This document shows, one piece after another, positions 40,469 to 51,121 of a stretch of 64,000 bases of DNA (position 1 is the first letter of the stretch; the number at the start of each line of letters is the position of its first letter). The DNA comes from Blastobasis lacticolella (lineage: Eukaryota; Arthropoda; Insecta; Lepidoptera; Blastobasidae), in contig LR990056.1 in NCBI GenBank assembly GCA_905147135.1, positions 4,536,001 to 4,600,000 of the forward strand. Direction: 5' to 3'. A program made the translations under genes and the position numbers. The notes under the pieces were generated by a model. The model worked only from the letters and a program-made list of their open reading frames with translations. It did no database searches and was not told the DNA's origin.

Positions 40469-40672
40469 AGGGACGGACTGAGGGGCTATTGACTAACTCA
40501 GTTGACAACTGTATTTGACACTAGATAATTCTACACCACGTCATCTACGTTGAAAACTGGCAATAGCGTCTACCAAATTAGAGTAGTGTCAATTTTTTTT
40601 ATGTCAAATTCAGTTGTCCACTGAGATAGCCGATAGGCCCTCTGGTCGCTAGTTTAGTCAGGCCCTGCGTTG
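40469..40672. mobile_element. inverted-repeat element (hAT-like ends)
   Basis: The left end cagggacggactga and right end tagtcaggccctg are imperfect inverted repeats. Inner pairs (cagttgacaact...atttgacac / gtgtcaa...agttgtccactg) extend the fold-back. Noncoding. No convincing 8-bp target duplication was found. Confidence 0.45.
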
Positions 40673-41360
40673 GTTTATTATATTCTTCTTCTTCTTCGTC
40701 GAGGCAACGGCAACGGCATTATTAGTCGCCAGGAATAGTTCCGTCCTAGTTCAGGTAGCAGGACAAAGATTTATTATATTAATTCGTTTATATATCTAAC
40801 AGTACTTAATACCTGCTTACTGCGTAGGCTCAGCGAACTAAATTCAATCATCAGAAATTGACAGTCATTTTTTTGTAATTAGACTAGCCAGGCATTTGAC
40901 CGCTATCTCATTAACCTGGGTCATCCGATAGTCCGACCGAGCGGGGTAATAGCCTATTACTATTATAATGACTTTTTTAATTATCTGACGGAAAGCGACA
41001 ATGAGGTTGAATATGTAGCAGCCCAGCAGATACCAATAGCTAGATCAGATCAATAAACAAATAAAATTTAGGAAGACAATAAACGTGTAATGCGACGAAA
41101 TGATAGGTGTGGCCTTCGTTGGCTATAATAACTCAGTTACAAGAGTTACAGAAGCTTTTTGACGAACCTGCTACAGGGTTTTAATATATTCGCTTCCCTG
41201 GCTACATCCCTGTTTAAGAATGTTGGGTTGGACAGGCGTACCTATGTCTTGAAATCGGAGATTGACTGCATTGTTGCTTACCAAATATAGTTTCAAACTA
41301 GGTACCATATCATTTCAGGTATCTCAATATTACGGGAATTGTATCTGTATTGTTGTATTA
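40673..41360. other. spacer, nothing recognised
   Basis: Only TTC repeats at 40683-40700. Confidence 0.4.
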
Positions 41361-41362
41361 GT

Positions 41363-41575
41363 AAGTAGCTGTTCCCAGCGGCCTACAGCCGCGCGCATTT
41401 TGGATCTCTGTAAATAATTAACTTTCCCGCGGGAACCTATTATTTTCCCGGAATAAAAAGTAGCCTATGTTACTCAATGATAATGTAGCATTCTATTAGT
41501 GAATGTTTTTTTTAAGACGGTTCAGAAGTTTTTGAGTTTATCCTATACAAACAAATATACAAAAATACAAAACTT
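41363..41575 (+). mobile_element. Rep-Q copy
   Basis: gctgttcccagcggcctaca with the hairpin gcggc/gccgc (41378-41392), gcgggaacctattattttcc, aaaagtagcctatgttactc and gtttatcctatacaaacaa. The second copy is at 61360-61505. A widespread lepidopteran nonautonomous repeat, possibly Helitron-related. Confidence 0.6.
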
Positions 41576-42335
41576 TTCTCTTTATAATGAGTACCTATAG
41601 ATAATTCCTGGATTACAAACCATTGTAAAATATGGTGCTAAGATAATACGTATTGGAGACGTTTCTGAATAAGTTAGATTTACGACTGAATATGTAGGTA
41701 TGAGCGGATTTTCAATCAGTTTTCTGAAAAAACCATGGCTCCATAGATTCGAGAGAAAATTAAACTATAAAATACATTCAGTTCTTTGTACACAAGGAAG
41801 TAGCAAAGTAGATTGAAATATGAAGTCTTTATTTTTGAAGCCCCAGTGGCCCTATTATTGAATCACTCGCCTTGATTCCATCGGTAATAAAAATATAATG
41901 TCAATTAATATCAAAAAATCGATTAAACGACATACTAAAATAAATAATCAAATTTAACCATAAATTATTAACAATATCTACAATTAAATAAACAATGTCA
42001 AAATAATGAAAAGCCAATTATTAAATATGTCAAAATTAATTCAATAGCATTACAAAATGTCATTTTTATGCATGCTGCTGATTTTCCCAATTTTTGAACG
42101 GTACTCTTTTATGCCGAAAATCAAAATTGAAAACCAAGCGATTCAAAAACAGAGCCCTAGAACCGCTTGCTAATAATTATAGGTATTAATGATTGAATCG
42201 ATCGTATATCCGTGTCGAAAACAAAACCGCTAGATTGTGGTATAAGTTCGTTGACGTATTGACCTTTTATTGCTTTCCTGTTGATGAAACTAACAATAAG
42301 TAGCACGAGTTTGTGAATAGTAAACTGATTTTGTA
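41576..42335. other. AT-rich stretch including an atgtcaa block
   Basis: 41880-42070 carries repeated atgtcaa words like 3055-3337 and 36336-36545. No gene seen. Confidence 0.4.
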
Positions 42336-42336
42336 G

Positions 42337-42561
42337 TCATTTATTCGTTCGACGGGCAAAACAGCTGATTTCAGGAACAGAAATTGAAGCGATTTCCACA
42401 TATTTTTTGATTACGCTATTAATGTCCTTCGCATAGTAGAATGTTGGTTTCTTCATATTCTTCTGTACTTTACGAGTACATTTAAATTTTAGGCTACTTT
42501 TGCATGGATCAGTTTTAAGGATCACAACATAAGGAAGGCCACGCGGGGCGAAATGGCCAAT
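42337..42561 (-). CDS. unrecognised lysine-rich open frame
   Basis: From the codon after a TAA near 42562 the minus strand is open for ~74 codons to a stop at 42337. It reads GHFAPRGLPYVVILKTDPCK, then SLKFKCTRKVQKNMKKP and a predicted helical end (INSVIKKYVEIASI). There is no ATG near its beginning, so if real it is an internal or terminal exon. No acceptor was pinned down. The residue pattern looks more protein-like than neighbouring chance frames, but I cannot name a family. Confidence 0.25.
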   Translation of the reverse strand: MGHFAPRGLPYVVILKTDPCKSSLKFKCTRKVQKNMKKPTFYYAKDINSVIKKYVEIASISVPEISCFARRTNK

Positions 42562-42704
42562 TTATACTCTCTCTTGCTTCATAACGATTTTTCCAAGTAC
42601 TTGTGTGATTCCAAAAAATACCTACAGGTGGGTGCATCTTTTTACCAGATTTGTGGCTTAGTTTTATCGAGCTATAGATAAACAAAGTTCTAGTTCTGTA
42701 CAAA

Positions 42705-42780
42705 CACTGTTATGGGCGACAGTTACCACTTACCATCAGGTGGGCAGTCTGTTTGTCACTGAGTAGTACAAACATAAAAG
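42705..42780 (+). mobile_element. non-LTR 3' terminus scrap
   Basis: gggcgacagttaccacttac and catcaggtgggcagtctgtt, then acataaaa: the common LINE 3' terminus layout. Confidence 0.55.
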
Positions 42781-42889
42781 TGACACTAAATTAACTCTTC
42801 TGTCCACCCACCCAGTAACTATCACCTTCAGAGAAACATTCACTGGGCCATGACTCTTATTAGTCTCCGCGCAGAGGTTGGTAGGTACA

Positions 42890-43035
42890 ATGACTTTTTA
42901 AATGTAAAACGGCATACAAAAAAAGGTGGACAGATGAGCTGCGGGCCTTTGAAAGTGACTGGCAGACAATGGCTCTTGATTGCGAAGAGTGGAAGAATCG
43001 GAGGGAGGCCTTTGCTCAGCAGTGCGATGCTTCAG
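42890..43035 (+). pseudogene. RTE-like LINE ORF C-terminal relic
   Basis: In mixed frame the plus strand reads KRWTDELRAFESDWQTMALD and CEEWKNRREAFAQQC, the typical last segment of RTE-like ORFs (RW.DDL.AF...W...A.DR.EWK..GEAFAQQW). It is joined at 43036 to a LINE-E1 end in the other orientation. Confidence 0.65.
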
Positions 43036-43235
43036 CCTGGCATGGCAGACGAACAGGAATGCGGGCCACCTGATAGAAAGTGGTCACCGCCGCCTATGGA
43101 CATCAGCAACACCAGGGGTGCTACCAATGTGTTGCCCTCCTCTAAGGAGACCTCTAATCCACGAAAACTAATAAACGATTCCATGTCATAGTCCAAAGGA
43201 AACACTGTGGCTGGGAGCTCGTTCCACCCCTAATC
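43036..43235 (-). mobile_element. LINE-E1 3' end
   Basis: gcgggccacctgatagaaag, ccgcctatggacatcagcaa, ccatgtcatagtccaaagga and ggctgggagctcgttccacc: reverse complement of 33765-33930. Confidence 0.8.
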
Positions 43236-44130
43236 GTATCAGCGAGAAAGGTTTTTCAAATCTTCGCGAGAACACCACTATAGCTAAATAGGGCTAAGCA
43301 GGTCCAAATGGGGCTATACGGACGACAAAACATGCGTGTGCGGTGCGTAACAAACCATGCGCCACCTTTTATGCTGCAGGACACCTGCACACTGAAAGAC
43401 CTGACGAAGCCCTTGAAAACGCAGTGAGCGTGACCATACTTTTGTCGTCTAAAATATAATGTTTTTTGCCACAGACACGCTGACAACAACTCTTGGGTGA
43501 CATAGGTTACCTTTAATCGAAGTCTCTACATAATAAGTCTTCGGAAAGAGTCAATGTTCAGTTTTCAATAATGTTACAAGTGCGATAACCTGTGATTATA
43601 TACCGCAGGGGCACAGGCCTAGCATAATTCTTAATTTCCATTCTGTAGTCGCTGAACATAGTCGAAACAGCATTAAAGTGTATTAAGTCGACACTGACTT
43701 AGTCTGGGGGTCACTTTTGGTATTACGCGGCCACTTCATTTTGAACGGTAAGCATAGAGGCAAGCAGGCCTGATGGAAAGTGGTCCCGTTGCCAGGGCCA
43801 CGTTTGTATTATAGAAATAGAAATATGTTATTTGCCTATAGTTTGCAATTGATTATTACAGTAGTTTTATAAAACATAAGACATTTGTAGACAAAATTAT
43901 TTTCTTCGTACGTGGGGAAGAGTTGCATATGTAGGAGGCGCTGCGTAAGTAACACTGAGTTATATGTGACCGACTGCAGGTGATTTTAGTAATCATTGTA
44001 ATAATTATAAATTAAGTAGATATTAATTGATAAAATAATTTACAGTTATAATAAAAATATACACTAATACCTACATCTAAAATACCAAAAATATATACAG
44101 TAATACATATAAAATATACTAAACTTATAG
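43236..44130. other. spacer with LINE scraps
   Basis: A minus-strand frame at 43256-43489 has no recognised domain. 43745-43785 (aggcaagcaggcctgatgga) is a short LINE 3' scrap. AT-rich after 43800. Confidence 0.4.
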
Positions 44131-44133
44131 TTT

Positions 44134-44392
44134 GACGACCTGAGTGGTTCAATGGTCAACATGCCGGTCTGCCACGCAAGAGGTCCCGGGTTCGATTCCC
44201 GGTCGGGCAGAAATTGAAATGATGAATTTTAATTTCTGTTACGGGTCTGGGTGTTCTATGTATAATAAGTATGTATTTAAAAAAAGTATTTAAGTAGTAT
44301 ATCAATTATCTAGCACCCATAGTACAAGCCTTGCTTAGTTTGGGGCTAGATGGGGCTGTGTGAATTTGTCCACGAATATTTATTTATATTAT
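44134..44392 (+). mobile_element. SINE-A, best copy
   Basis: The head gacctgagtggttcaatggt ... ggtctgccacgcaagagg ... gggttcgattcccggtcggg closely follows a tRNA-Gly(GCC) gene (A box-like, anticodon region ctGCCac, B box). Then gaaatgatgaattttaattt, atctagcacccatagtacaa and gggctagatgg, ending near ttgtccacgaatatttattt. Confidence 0.9.
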
Positions 44393-44439
44393 AAATATTT
44401 TATTACCTAACTAAACTAAATTAAATAAGATGTATAAAA

Positions 44440-44690
44440 CCAGGGCCACGCGGTAAAGTGCCCATCATGGCGGTGGCATTCCCGCACTGGATGGCGATAC
44501 TTATCCGCTGCACGAGAAAGCTGCCGGCACGTGGGTCACCCGTCGCCTCCCTGAGCCGCTTACCAAGCTCCATGAAGAGCGAGTGTGCGCCCGGGCCCCA
44601 CGGACCCAGTGTCTCGACACCAAATGCGACAAACTCGTATTGGGCGCTGAGACAATTAAGTATTGTATTATGCCGGTGAAGAAGGTCTCC
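44440..44690 (-). pseudogene. LINE ORF C-terminal relic (GVETLGPWGP type)
   Basis: The minus strand reads YEFVAFGVETLGPWGPGAHS, LFMELGKRLREATGDPRAGS, then FLVQRISIAIQCGNATAMMG. This order (GVExxGxWGP, SxFLxQRISxAIQxGNAxSxxGT) is the usual C-terminal end of a LINE ORF2 common in insects. GC-rich compared with its flanks. A more broken relative is at 57110-57320. Confidence 0.65.
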
Positions 44691-44734
44691 AGTCCTCCAC
44701 GAGAATGTTCACGTATTTAAATCTTACGACTAGC

Positions 44735-45012
44735 TCCACCTTACAGAATATCGCAGCTAAATAATACTCTTTTAAATAGTATTGTGTTTCTTCCGGTCAG
44801 TAAGGTCCGCAGTGCTCCATGGGGTGGGGATTTGGGGAACCGTGGCTTTGGCAGTGGAGTGGCATTTGCCTTTTGCTGCCAGAGCAACGTGTTATAGAGG
44901 TAGGCAACGCATTAGCGATACTCTTGGTGTTGCCAATGTCTATAGGCAGTGGTGACCACTTTCCATCAGGTGGCCCGCTTGCATGTTTGCCTACAGTATG
45001 ACATAAAAAAAA
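44735..45012 (+). mobile_element. LINE-E2 3' end
   Basis: Near-identical to 4700-4982, from caccttacagaatatcgcag to tttccatcaggtggcccgct and an A-tail. Confidence 0.85.
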
Positions 45013-45104
45013 ACTCAGAATTTCTGTTCAAAAATCTTTGATAAATTGAAATCGGACTCTTAAGTTGGTGGCACTGTAGGTACTGCAAAGGCGTGGCGTT
45101 GAAA

Positions 45105-45462
45105 GCCTCGGTGGCCGAGTGGTTATAGTATACGACTCGTAAGCCAGAGGTCCTGGGTTCGAATCCCGTTCCGGCCATGTACCAATGGCTGTTTTCTGAG
45201 TTATGTACATTAGTTGAATACTAACCGATGCTCTTACGGTGAGAGAAAACATCGTGATGAAACCTGCACACTCATGCGACTGGATGTGTAACCATGATCC
45301 AATCAGGTTCCCCTGGTAGCAGGGTCATGGAGGTCAGATGGCAGTCGCTCCACTGTAATTACCTGACCTGCCAAATCCTGGATCATGGTCAAGGCGAACC
45401 ACGGGCCCTCGTGTGCGAGAGCACAACCGGGAGATTAACGCCAAGATTATGATTATTTCACT
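45105..45462 (+). mobile_element. SINE-B, best copy
   Basis: The head ggtggccgagtggttatagt ... gactcgtaagccagaggtcc ... gggttcgaatcccgttccgg has tRNA-like A and B boxes. The body runs gtacattagttgaatactaa, gaaaacatcgtgatgaaacc, gttcccctggtagcagggtc and cagtcgctccactgtaatta, and ends near gagattaacgccaagattat. Not a working tRNA gene: the acceptor ends do not pair and further copies carry the same fused body. Confidence 0.9.
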
Positions 45463-45871
45463 GAACTGCCAAGGCGTGCCCATAATATCACATCAACGGC
45501 TCTATTTTTTAATGGCTTGCTTCGTGTAAAACGACTTTTAACCCTCATTTTCAGCATGAAAAATTCAATATTTTTATATCACATTGGCAATACCGTAATT
45601 AAAAAATATGGAAAACCAGCCTCATGCATCAAAAAACCGTTCGAATCGATGCGAGCGATTCAAAAATAGTGTCCAGAACCTTCCCAACCAAGTGGCCACT
45701 CCAAACCAGTCGCGTTGTACCAACGGAACTGCTACAAAACAAGTAATTAACAAACAAAGAGGCGCCCGCCGGCAGCGCCGCAGCCACCAAACAGAATTAG
45801 AATTTTGTCAAACTGACTAACTTTTCGCGACATTGACTTTTATTATTGTTGATTTATTGTAAACAAAGGAA

Positions 45872-46095
45872 TCTGTAGGCTAATTAGGTAACTCTGTTGC
45901 CAACAATGATCTGATATTGATGATTGAAATTGGTAGATTTGAGATTCCGTATGATTTATTTAATAGTTTTAGTTGCAATGAAACTTTGTTGGATAATGAT
46001 CCTATGAAATCGATTATACGGAATTACAAAATTCATAATTTCAATCATTGAAATCAGATAATTGTTAGCAACAGAGTTACGTAATAAGCCTACTG
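45872..46095. mobile_element. MITE-L fold-back element, copy 2
   Basis: Ends ctgtaggctaattaggtaac and gttacgtaataagcctactg are inverted repeats. Inner tgattgaaatt...gattccgta and tacggaatta...aatcattgaaa also oppose. Same design as 27667 and 63336. Confidence 0.8.
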
Positions 46096-46194
46096 GTGCT
46101 GGATTAAAGCTGCTCTGGCGGTGTCTTAAAGATGTGCTGATGATGGTTTGGAGACCGAACCTCACACTCGTCTAGTTCTAAATTTCATTTCATA

Positions 46195-46440
46195 CATACA
46201 TAAAGCTCATGCCTCTGTCCTACAGGTGGGGTAGGCAGAGACTATGGACCGCCACTTTGCTCTGTCCTGGGACAACTCCCGAGCCTTGCCATCCACAACT
46301 CTTTATTATATATCCTCTTATGCTTGCCACATCGGACCCCAGCTTTTTTGAGAACATTATTGATCTGATCAGTAAATCTTTTCCTAGGTCGTCCTCTTAA
46401 GGTTTCCCAAATTCGCACTATATACCTCTTGCGTCAATCT
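46195..46440 (+). mobile_element. Rep-G copy
   Basis: catgcctctgtcctacaggt, gactatggaccgccactttg and tcggaccccagcttttttga. The second copy at 50185-50345 shares all three blocks. Likely a LINE end read in antisense. Confidence 0.6.
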
Positions 46441-46611
46441 TCTTCTCTCTGGTCCATTCAAAATGTATGTATTAATTAATTAAAAAAACAATATCTATTC
46501 TGTCTCTCTATGTTTTTGTTATACCTGACGCAAACCGCGAAACTTTGTCTATCTGTGTATCGAAAAGCACAGAGTTTAATGTTGACTCAGTGATTGTTAG
46601 ATAAAGATCTA

Positions 46612-46920
46612 TGAGCGTCGGTGGCCTAATGGATAGCGAGCCCGACTCATAAGCAAGAGGTACCGAGTTTGATCCCCACTACCAATGAAAATTATGTACA
46701 TTAGTTGAATACTAACTTATGCTCCTATGGTGAGGGGAACATCTTTATGAAACTATGATTTAATCTGCTCAGGTTCCCTGTTAACAGGGGCACATAAATC
46801 AGGTGGCAGTCGTTCTACTGTAAATTTAACTGATCATGGATCATGGTCATGGCGGGCCCCGAGCCCCCGCGCGCGAGATCATGACCAGGATATTGACGTC
46901 AAGCTGATTATTTGTGTAGG
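46612..46920 (+). mobile_element. SINE-B, diverged copy
   Basis: gcgtcggtggcctaatggat, gcaagaggtaccgagtttga (mutated B box), acattagttgaatactaact, gttccctgttaacaggggca and cgcgcgcgagatcatgacc. Confidence 0.75.
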
Positions 46921-47127
46921 TTATCGAACTCTTAGAAATAAACGCAAGTACTTAGCAGAGTACGGGCGTATTTTACAATATACGTGGATTTTATAGGTTA
47001 GCAACCTCAGAGGAATAACTAAAGATGAGTTATCAACACATTGGTGATAATCCCTTTTATTACTAACCTACACTAACATACGAGTAAGGGCGTAACTTAA
47101 AATTTACGGGGATTTAGACTGCCTGAT

Positions 47128-47180
47128 ATCTGGGGGAGGCCTATGCCCAGCAGTGGGCATCTTCTGACTGATGTGATGAT
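47128..47180 (+). mobile_element. RTE-like LINE 3' terminus
   Basis: ctgggggaggcctatgccca and gcagtgggcatcttctgact, then gatgtgatgatt. Confidence 0.65.
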
Positions 47181-47186
47181 TAGACA

Positions 47187-47335
47187 GCCTGTCCACTGGA
47201 GCGGAGAGGAGCGGAGCTGAGCCAATATTAACCAATGGAATTGCATAACATCTCTGCTCCGCTTCAGCGTTTGGTTGATATTGTCACAGCTCCGGTCCGC
47301 TTCACTCCTCCTCGCTCCAGTGGACAGGTAGCCTT
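47187..47335. mobile_element. palindromic fold-back element
   Basis: cagcctgtccactggagcgg...agccaatattaaccaa opposes ttggttgatattgtc...cgctccagtggacaggtagc: about 50-bp arms around a short centre. Noncoding. It sits directly after the RTE-like terminus. Confidence 0.65.
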
Positions 47336-47479
47336 AGAGGTTGTCAATTCATTGGTGATATCCCTGATGTTGCTGATCTGTACTACTTTACAATTTACGG
47401 AGTGAATGCTGTGTTGCTAATGTACATAGGAAGCAGTGACTATATACTTTTAATCCGTTGGCCCACTGTTTGTCTACCG

Positions 47480-47555
47480 ATTTGGCAGACCAGGTAATTA
47501 CAGTGGAGCAACTGCCATCTGACCTCCGTGACCTTAATACCAAGGGCATCTGACC
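47480..47555 (-). mobile_element. SINE-B middle scrap
   Basis: gcagaccaggtaattacagt and gcaactgccatctgacctcc match the reverse complement of 45330-45390. Confidence 0.65.
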
Positions 47556-47559
47556 TACA

Positions 47560-47868
47560 GCTACATTCTTTCATCGCACTGCTCGCCATCGATCATCCTC
47601 ACACCTTGGAGCCAAATTGGTCGCGAACTGTGTGGTTTCAAAGGAACTTTCTCCCACGCACACTAAGGTTGTGGAATGAACTACCTGGAGAGGTTTTCCC
47701 TGGAGAGTACAACATGGAGTTCTTCAAGAAAGGGGTTAAAAGGTTTTTACGGGGTCGGCAACGCGTGGGTGATGCCCCTGGTATTGCAAACGTCCATAGT
47801 CTGCGGTGACTGCTTACCATCAGGCAGGCCGCAAGCTTGTTTGCTACCTTAGTGGTACAAAAAAAAAA
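47560..47868 (+). mobile_element. LINE-J 3' end with readable C-terminus
   Basis: Encodes SRTVWFQRNFLPRTLRLWNE, LPGEVFPGEYNMEFFKKGVK, RFLRGRQRVGDAPGIANVHS up to a TGA near 47809. The 3' UTR has taccatcaggcaggccgcaa and ttagtggtac before an A-tail. Like LINE-E1 in protein layout but a separate family. Confidence 0.8.
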
Positions 47869-48234
47869 CAGATTGGGTCATAATTACAAACCAGAAGGTT
47901 CGGGCTACACTGCCAGATATTTATTATCAAATACCATCATCACCTTTTATGTTAAGTGACGACACTACACTACACTACACATATTATCGGGTTTGTTACC
48001 ACGCTTAGTCTTGTTTTTAGCTTGTGTAGTGAAAGTGTAGTGAATAACCACGAAAGTCTTACAACCTATAGTCTTAAATATATAGAGCATCTTCTCCTTC
48101 CTCGCGTCGTGTTCATTACTTAGGGTCATAAATCTCTAATGGTATAAGTCGATTTTCATTTTATGATATTTCCCCACCTGTGCCTATCGTGGAGAGCATT
48201 ACAGCTTGATATTTAGCATTGAATACCTGAAAAT
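47869..48234. other. spacer, nothing recognised
   Basis: A cactacactacactac run near 47960 only. Confidence 0.4.
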
Positions 48235-48244
48235 TCAGGCAACT

Positions 48245-48425
48245 GAATTTGTAACCATGATCCAATCTGGTCAGGTTCCCCTGGTAGCAGGGTCACGGAG
48301 GTCAGATGCTAGTCGCTCCACTGTAATTATCTGACCTCCAAAGTCTGGATTATGGTCAAGGGGGCCTCGGGCCCTCGTTCTCGAGACCACAACCGGGACA
48401 TTAACGCCTAGAGATGATGATTCAG
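48245..48425 (+). mobile_element. SINE-B, 5'-truncated
   Basis: gtaaccatgatccaatctgg to cattaacgcctagagatga; no tRNA-like head. Confidence 0.75.
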
Positions 48426-49480
48426 CATTTAATAGATTTGATCGGGCAATCTAGTCGGGCTGCGACCTCTCAGTCATATGTCATCAGCGATCTCATCATC
48501 TCAAACATTGCCCGAACCCATAAATAATATTTATTAATTTAACAGACAAAATGAACGGGCATTTACATTGAAAGAAGCAGAGGAAAAAAGAAAATACATA
48601 AAAAGCACTATTCATACGCCTTAAAAATTAAAAATTTTGCCATAAATTGTTTAAAGTTACAGTAGAAAGACCTGTGTGAACTCCAAATACCTAACTGGGA
48701 ACAAATGGCGCAGGATAGGGACCAGTGGCGAATTCTTGTGTCGGACGCCAAGATCCACTTCGGGTAGCTGACCCAGCGAAGTAAGTAAGTATACCGAAGA
48801 TAGAGCAGCCAGGAGTCTTGACTTTTAAATCGTAGATTTTATGTGCAATATCACTTTCTGCCGGTATGCGATCCTCCGCGGTTAAGATCGAACCTCTATG
48901 AATTTATAATTCAATTGCCTCGCAAAAACACCTATTCTAACAGACCAGATAAGATCAGAAAATGAGCAACAGTTTTTTTTCTGATGAAGATTGCGGTCTT
49001 TGAACCGCCCGTCTAAGCATCGAGATTTTGACAAAAGCCTCTAATGTGGAGGGGATGTGACCAAAAGAGTTACTAAGAGCTTATGTTAAATGAAGTCCAT
49101 AGTAAGTAGATATTCATGTCGTATACCGCAAAACAGTCAGTACATTTCTGTTACATTTTACGTGACGTATAACGTACTTAGGAATTGTGATCTACAGTAT
49201 GAATGTGTTTACGTTATTTTATTTTGTTACAATTTTATAGTCACGGCCAAATTACTGCGATAGTTGTTGGAACACTGGTGGAGATTACTAGAAAGGTATA
49301 CAAGAGTATATAAAGTAAAGTGAAGTAAAACACTTTTATTCCACTCAGACACACGGCACAAAATTCTTAAATATTCATAGAGAAAAACAAAGTAGTAAAA
49401 CATAGACATAAACGAAAAAAGAAAAAAAAAGATGCATTATTTTCGTAACCTGTGCCATGTAGAGAGTGCAATAATATCGT
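48426..49480. other. AT-rich stretch, no gene seen
   Basis: No recognised domain, exon or repeat match; A-rich runs near 49410. Confidence 0.4.
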
Positions 49481-49559
49481 ATAATATTGTATTTACTCAC
49501 AAGCGTGCTACAGAGGCGACACTCTACGAAGCCTAACAAGCCGATGGGCATTATTTACC

Positions 49560-49685
49560 GCCGGTACCTTTACCCCTGTACGCCAGTAATGCGGAAAGCA
49601 CACCGGCCTTTGTGGAGATCTCTGGGGGAGGCCTATGCCGAGCAGTGGGCGTCTTCTGGCTGATATGATGGCGATGATGACCTGT
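49560..49685 (+). mobile_element. RTE-like LINE 3' terminus
   Basis: ctctgggggaggcctatgcc and gagcagtgggcgtcttctgg, then ctgatatgatggcgatgat. Confidence 0.65.
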
Positions 49686-50180
49686 ACCCCATTTTTATAA
49701 AATATAGTCTGAGATAATTGTTAAATACAAAGGCCATTTAAGGCTATGGGGGTCTAGTGCTAATAAGGTGTTTCCAGTAAATAGAGGCAACCGGGGTCTC
49801 CGGTGCTGGCGCTTACCTCTAGCAACGTATTCGTTTGGCCATTCACCGACGTAACGCCGCCAGCATTCTGGGAAATCTTCCGCTTGGCAGTGATCTAGAA
49901 TCAGTTTTTTACATGTAATTTTTTGTCTTTTTTCTTGTGTAACAATTTTATTTTCTAAATGGTAGTTTTAAGTTTTTACATATTGCATTGTAAGTAAGTA
50001 AATAATTAACGTCATATAATTGATAAAGGCAATTATTATTGTCTTATTGGCTATCGAATCGTATTCATCGAGTTGACTGATTTGTAACACAGGATATGTA
50101 TGAGCATTTTCGAAAAATTATTGGGTGGGCGGATTTCTGTACCAGTAAGAGTACATAATTATATTACATACATTTATTTA
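49686..50180. other. spacer, nothing recognised
   Basis: No gene or repeat assigned. Confidence 0.4.
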
Positions 50181-50184
50181 TTTA

Positions 50185-50345
50185 CATACATAAAGCCTAT
50201 GCCTCTGTCCCACAGGTGGGGTAGGCAAAAGCTATGGACCGCCACTTCGTTCTGTCCTGACACAACTATAGCCTCGCATATATCCGCAATTCTTTTCAAA
50301 CATATTTAACTCTTGCCACTTCGGACCCCAGCTTTTTTGAGAAAT
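50185..50345 (+). mobile_element. Rep-G copy
   Basis: atgcctctgtcccacaggtg, gctatggaccgccacttcgt and tcggaccccagcttttttga, parallel to 46195-46345. Confidence 0.6.
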
Positions 50346-50346
50346 C

Positions 50347-50629
50347 GTATCTTTGTATGAGTATAAATATGAACCAGCAACCAAACTTCCCACAAATCGT
50401 CCCAAATTGCATTAGGACCGTAAACAATTTCCACAATTTTACCACCGAACCGTTCCATAAAATCCGGTAATAGCTTCGATGAACCGGAAACGCCGCCATT
50501 TTCCGGATTCGTAAACGTGACGTCACATAATTTCGAAGGCCGATTTGCATCTTCAATATAAAAGCATATCTTTTCCTTATTTCTGCGGTAATTGATTTCG
50601 TTAGTAGTCAAGGAAATAGAATGTATCAT
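50347..50629 (-). CDS. unrecognised open frame next to Rep-G
   Basis: A minus-strand frame from 50629 runs to 50306; the last ~13 codons lie in Rep-G. About 94 residues remain, with KICFYIEDANRPSKLCDVTF, then NPENGGVSGSSKLLP and NAIWDDLWEVWLL. The composition is protein-like and GC content rises over 50450-50540. I do not recognise a family; it could be a single exon, a transposon piece or chance. No splice pair was assigned. Confidence 0.25.
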
Positions 50630-51120
50630 TTAATGAGACTCAAGAGATACGATAATCTCGGCATATTACTCGTAGTTTTCGTCTATTATCATCAACAGCG
50701 TGTTTCTTACATGTCATGATCGCTACAAACAACACACGTAAACACGAAGGATATTTCTCTTTCTGCACACCAAATACAAGTAAAAAATGTAAAATACCAA
50801 TTATTCAATTCAAATTCAAATTCAAAATTTCTTTATTGATTAGGACATTAAATATATCTTTCAATCGTCAAAAAGGAGGGGGGTAGGAAAGTAGGAAGGA
50901 AACACACAGTGACATGCTGACCGCCCTATGGCCGTAGATAAACGTATCCCTCGCCAACCACGACCGAACCGTGCTCGACAATGCCAGGCAGAGCCGGAAC
51001 GCTATATTATATTATATAGGTATGTCAAATTACATTTATATAGCCTCTGTACTCTCACGTGGTGTCTTGTACTACTACCATCCATATACTTGATTATGCC
51101 TTAAAACTGAATTACTGAAT
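50630..51120. other. spacer with aattcaa microsatellite
   Basis: ttcaattcaaattcaaattc at 50803-50830 resembles a LINE 3' tail in antisense. No gene. Confidence 0.4.
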
Positions 51121-51121
51121 T

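Noticed and set aside
45105..45180. Possible functional tRNA genes at the heads of SINE-A and SINE-B copies
   Set aside because: Acceptor arms do not pair properly, several diverged copies carry the same fused non-tRNA body, and B boxes vary between copies.
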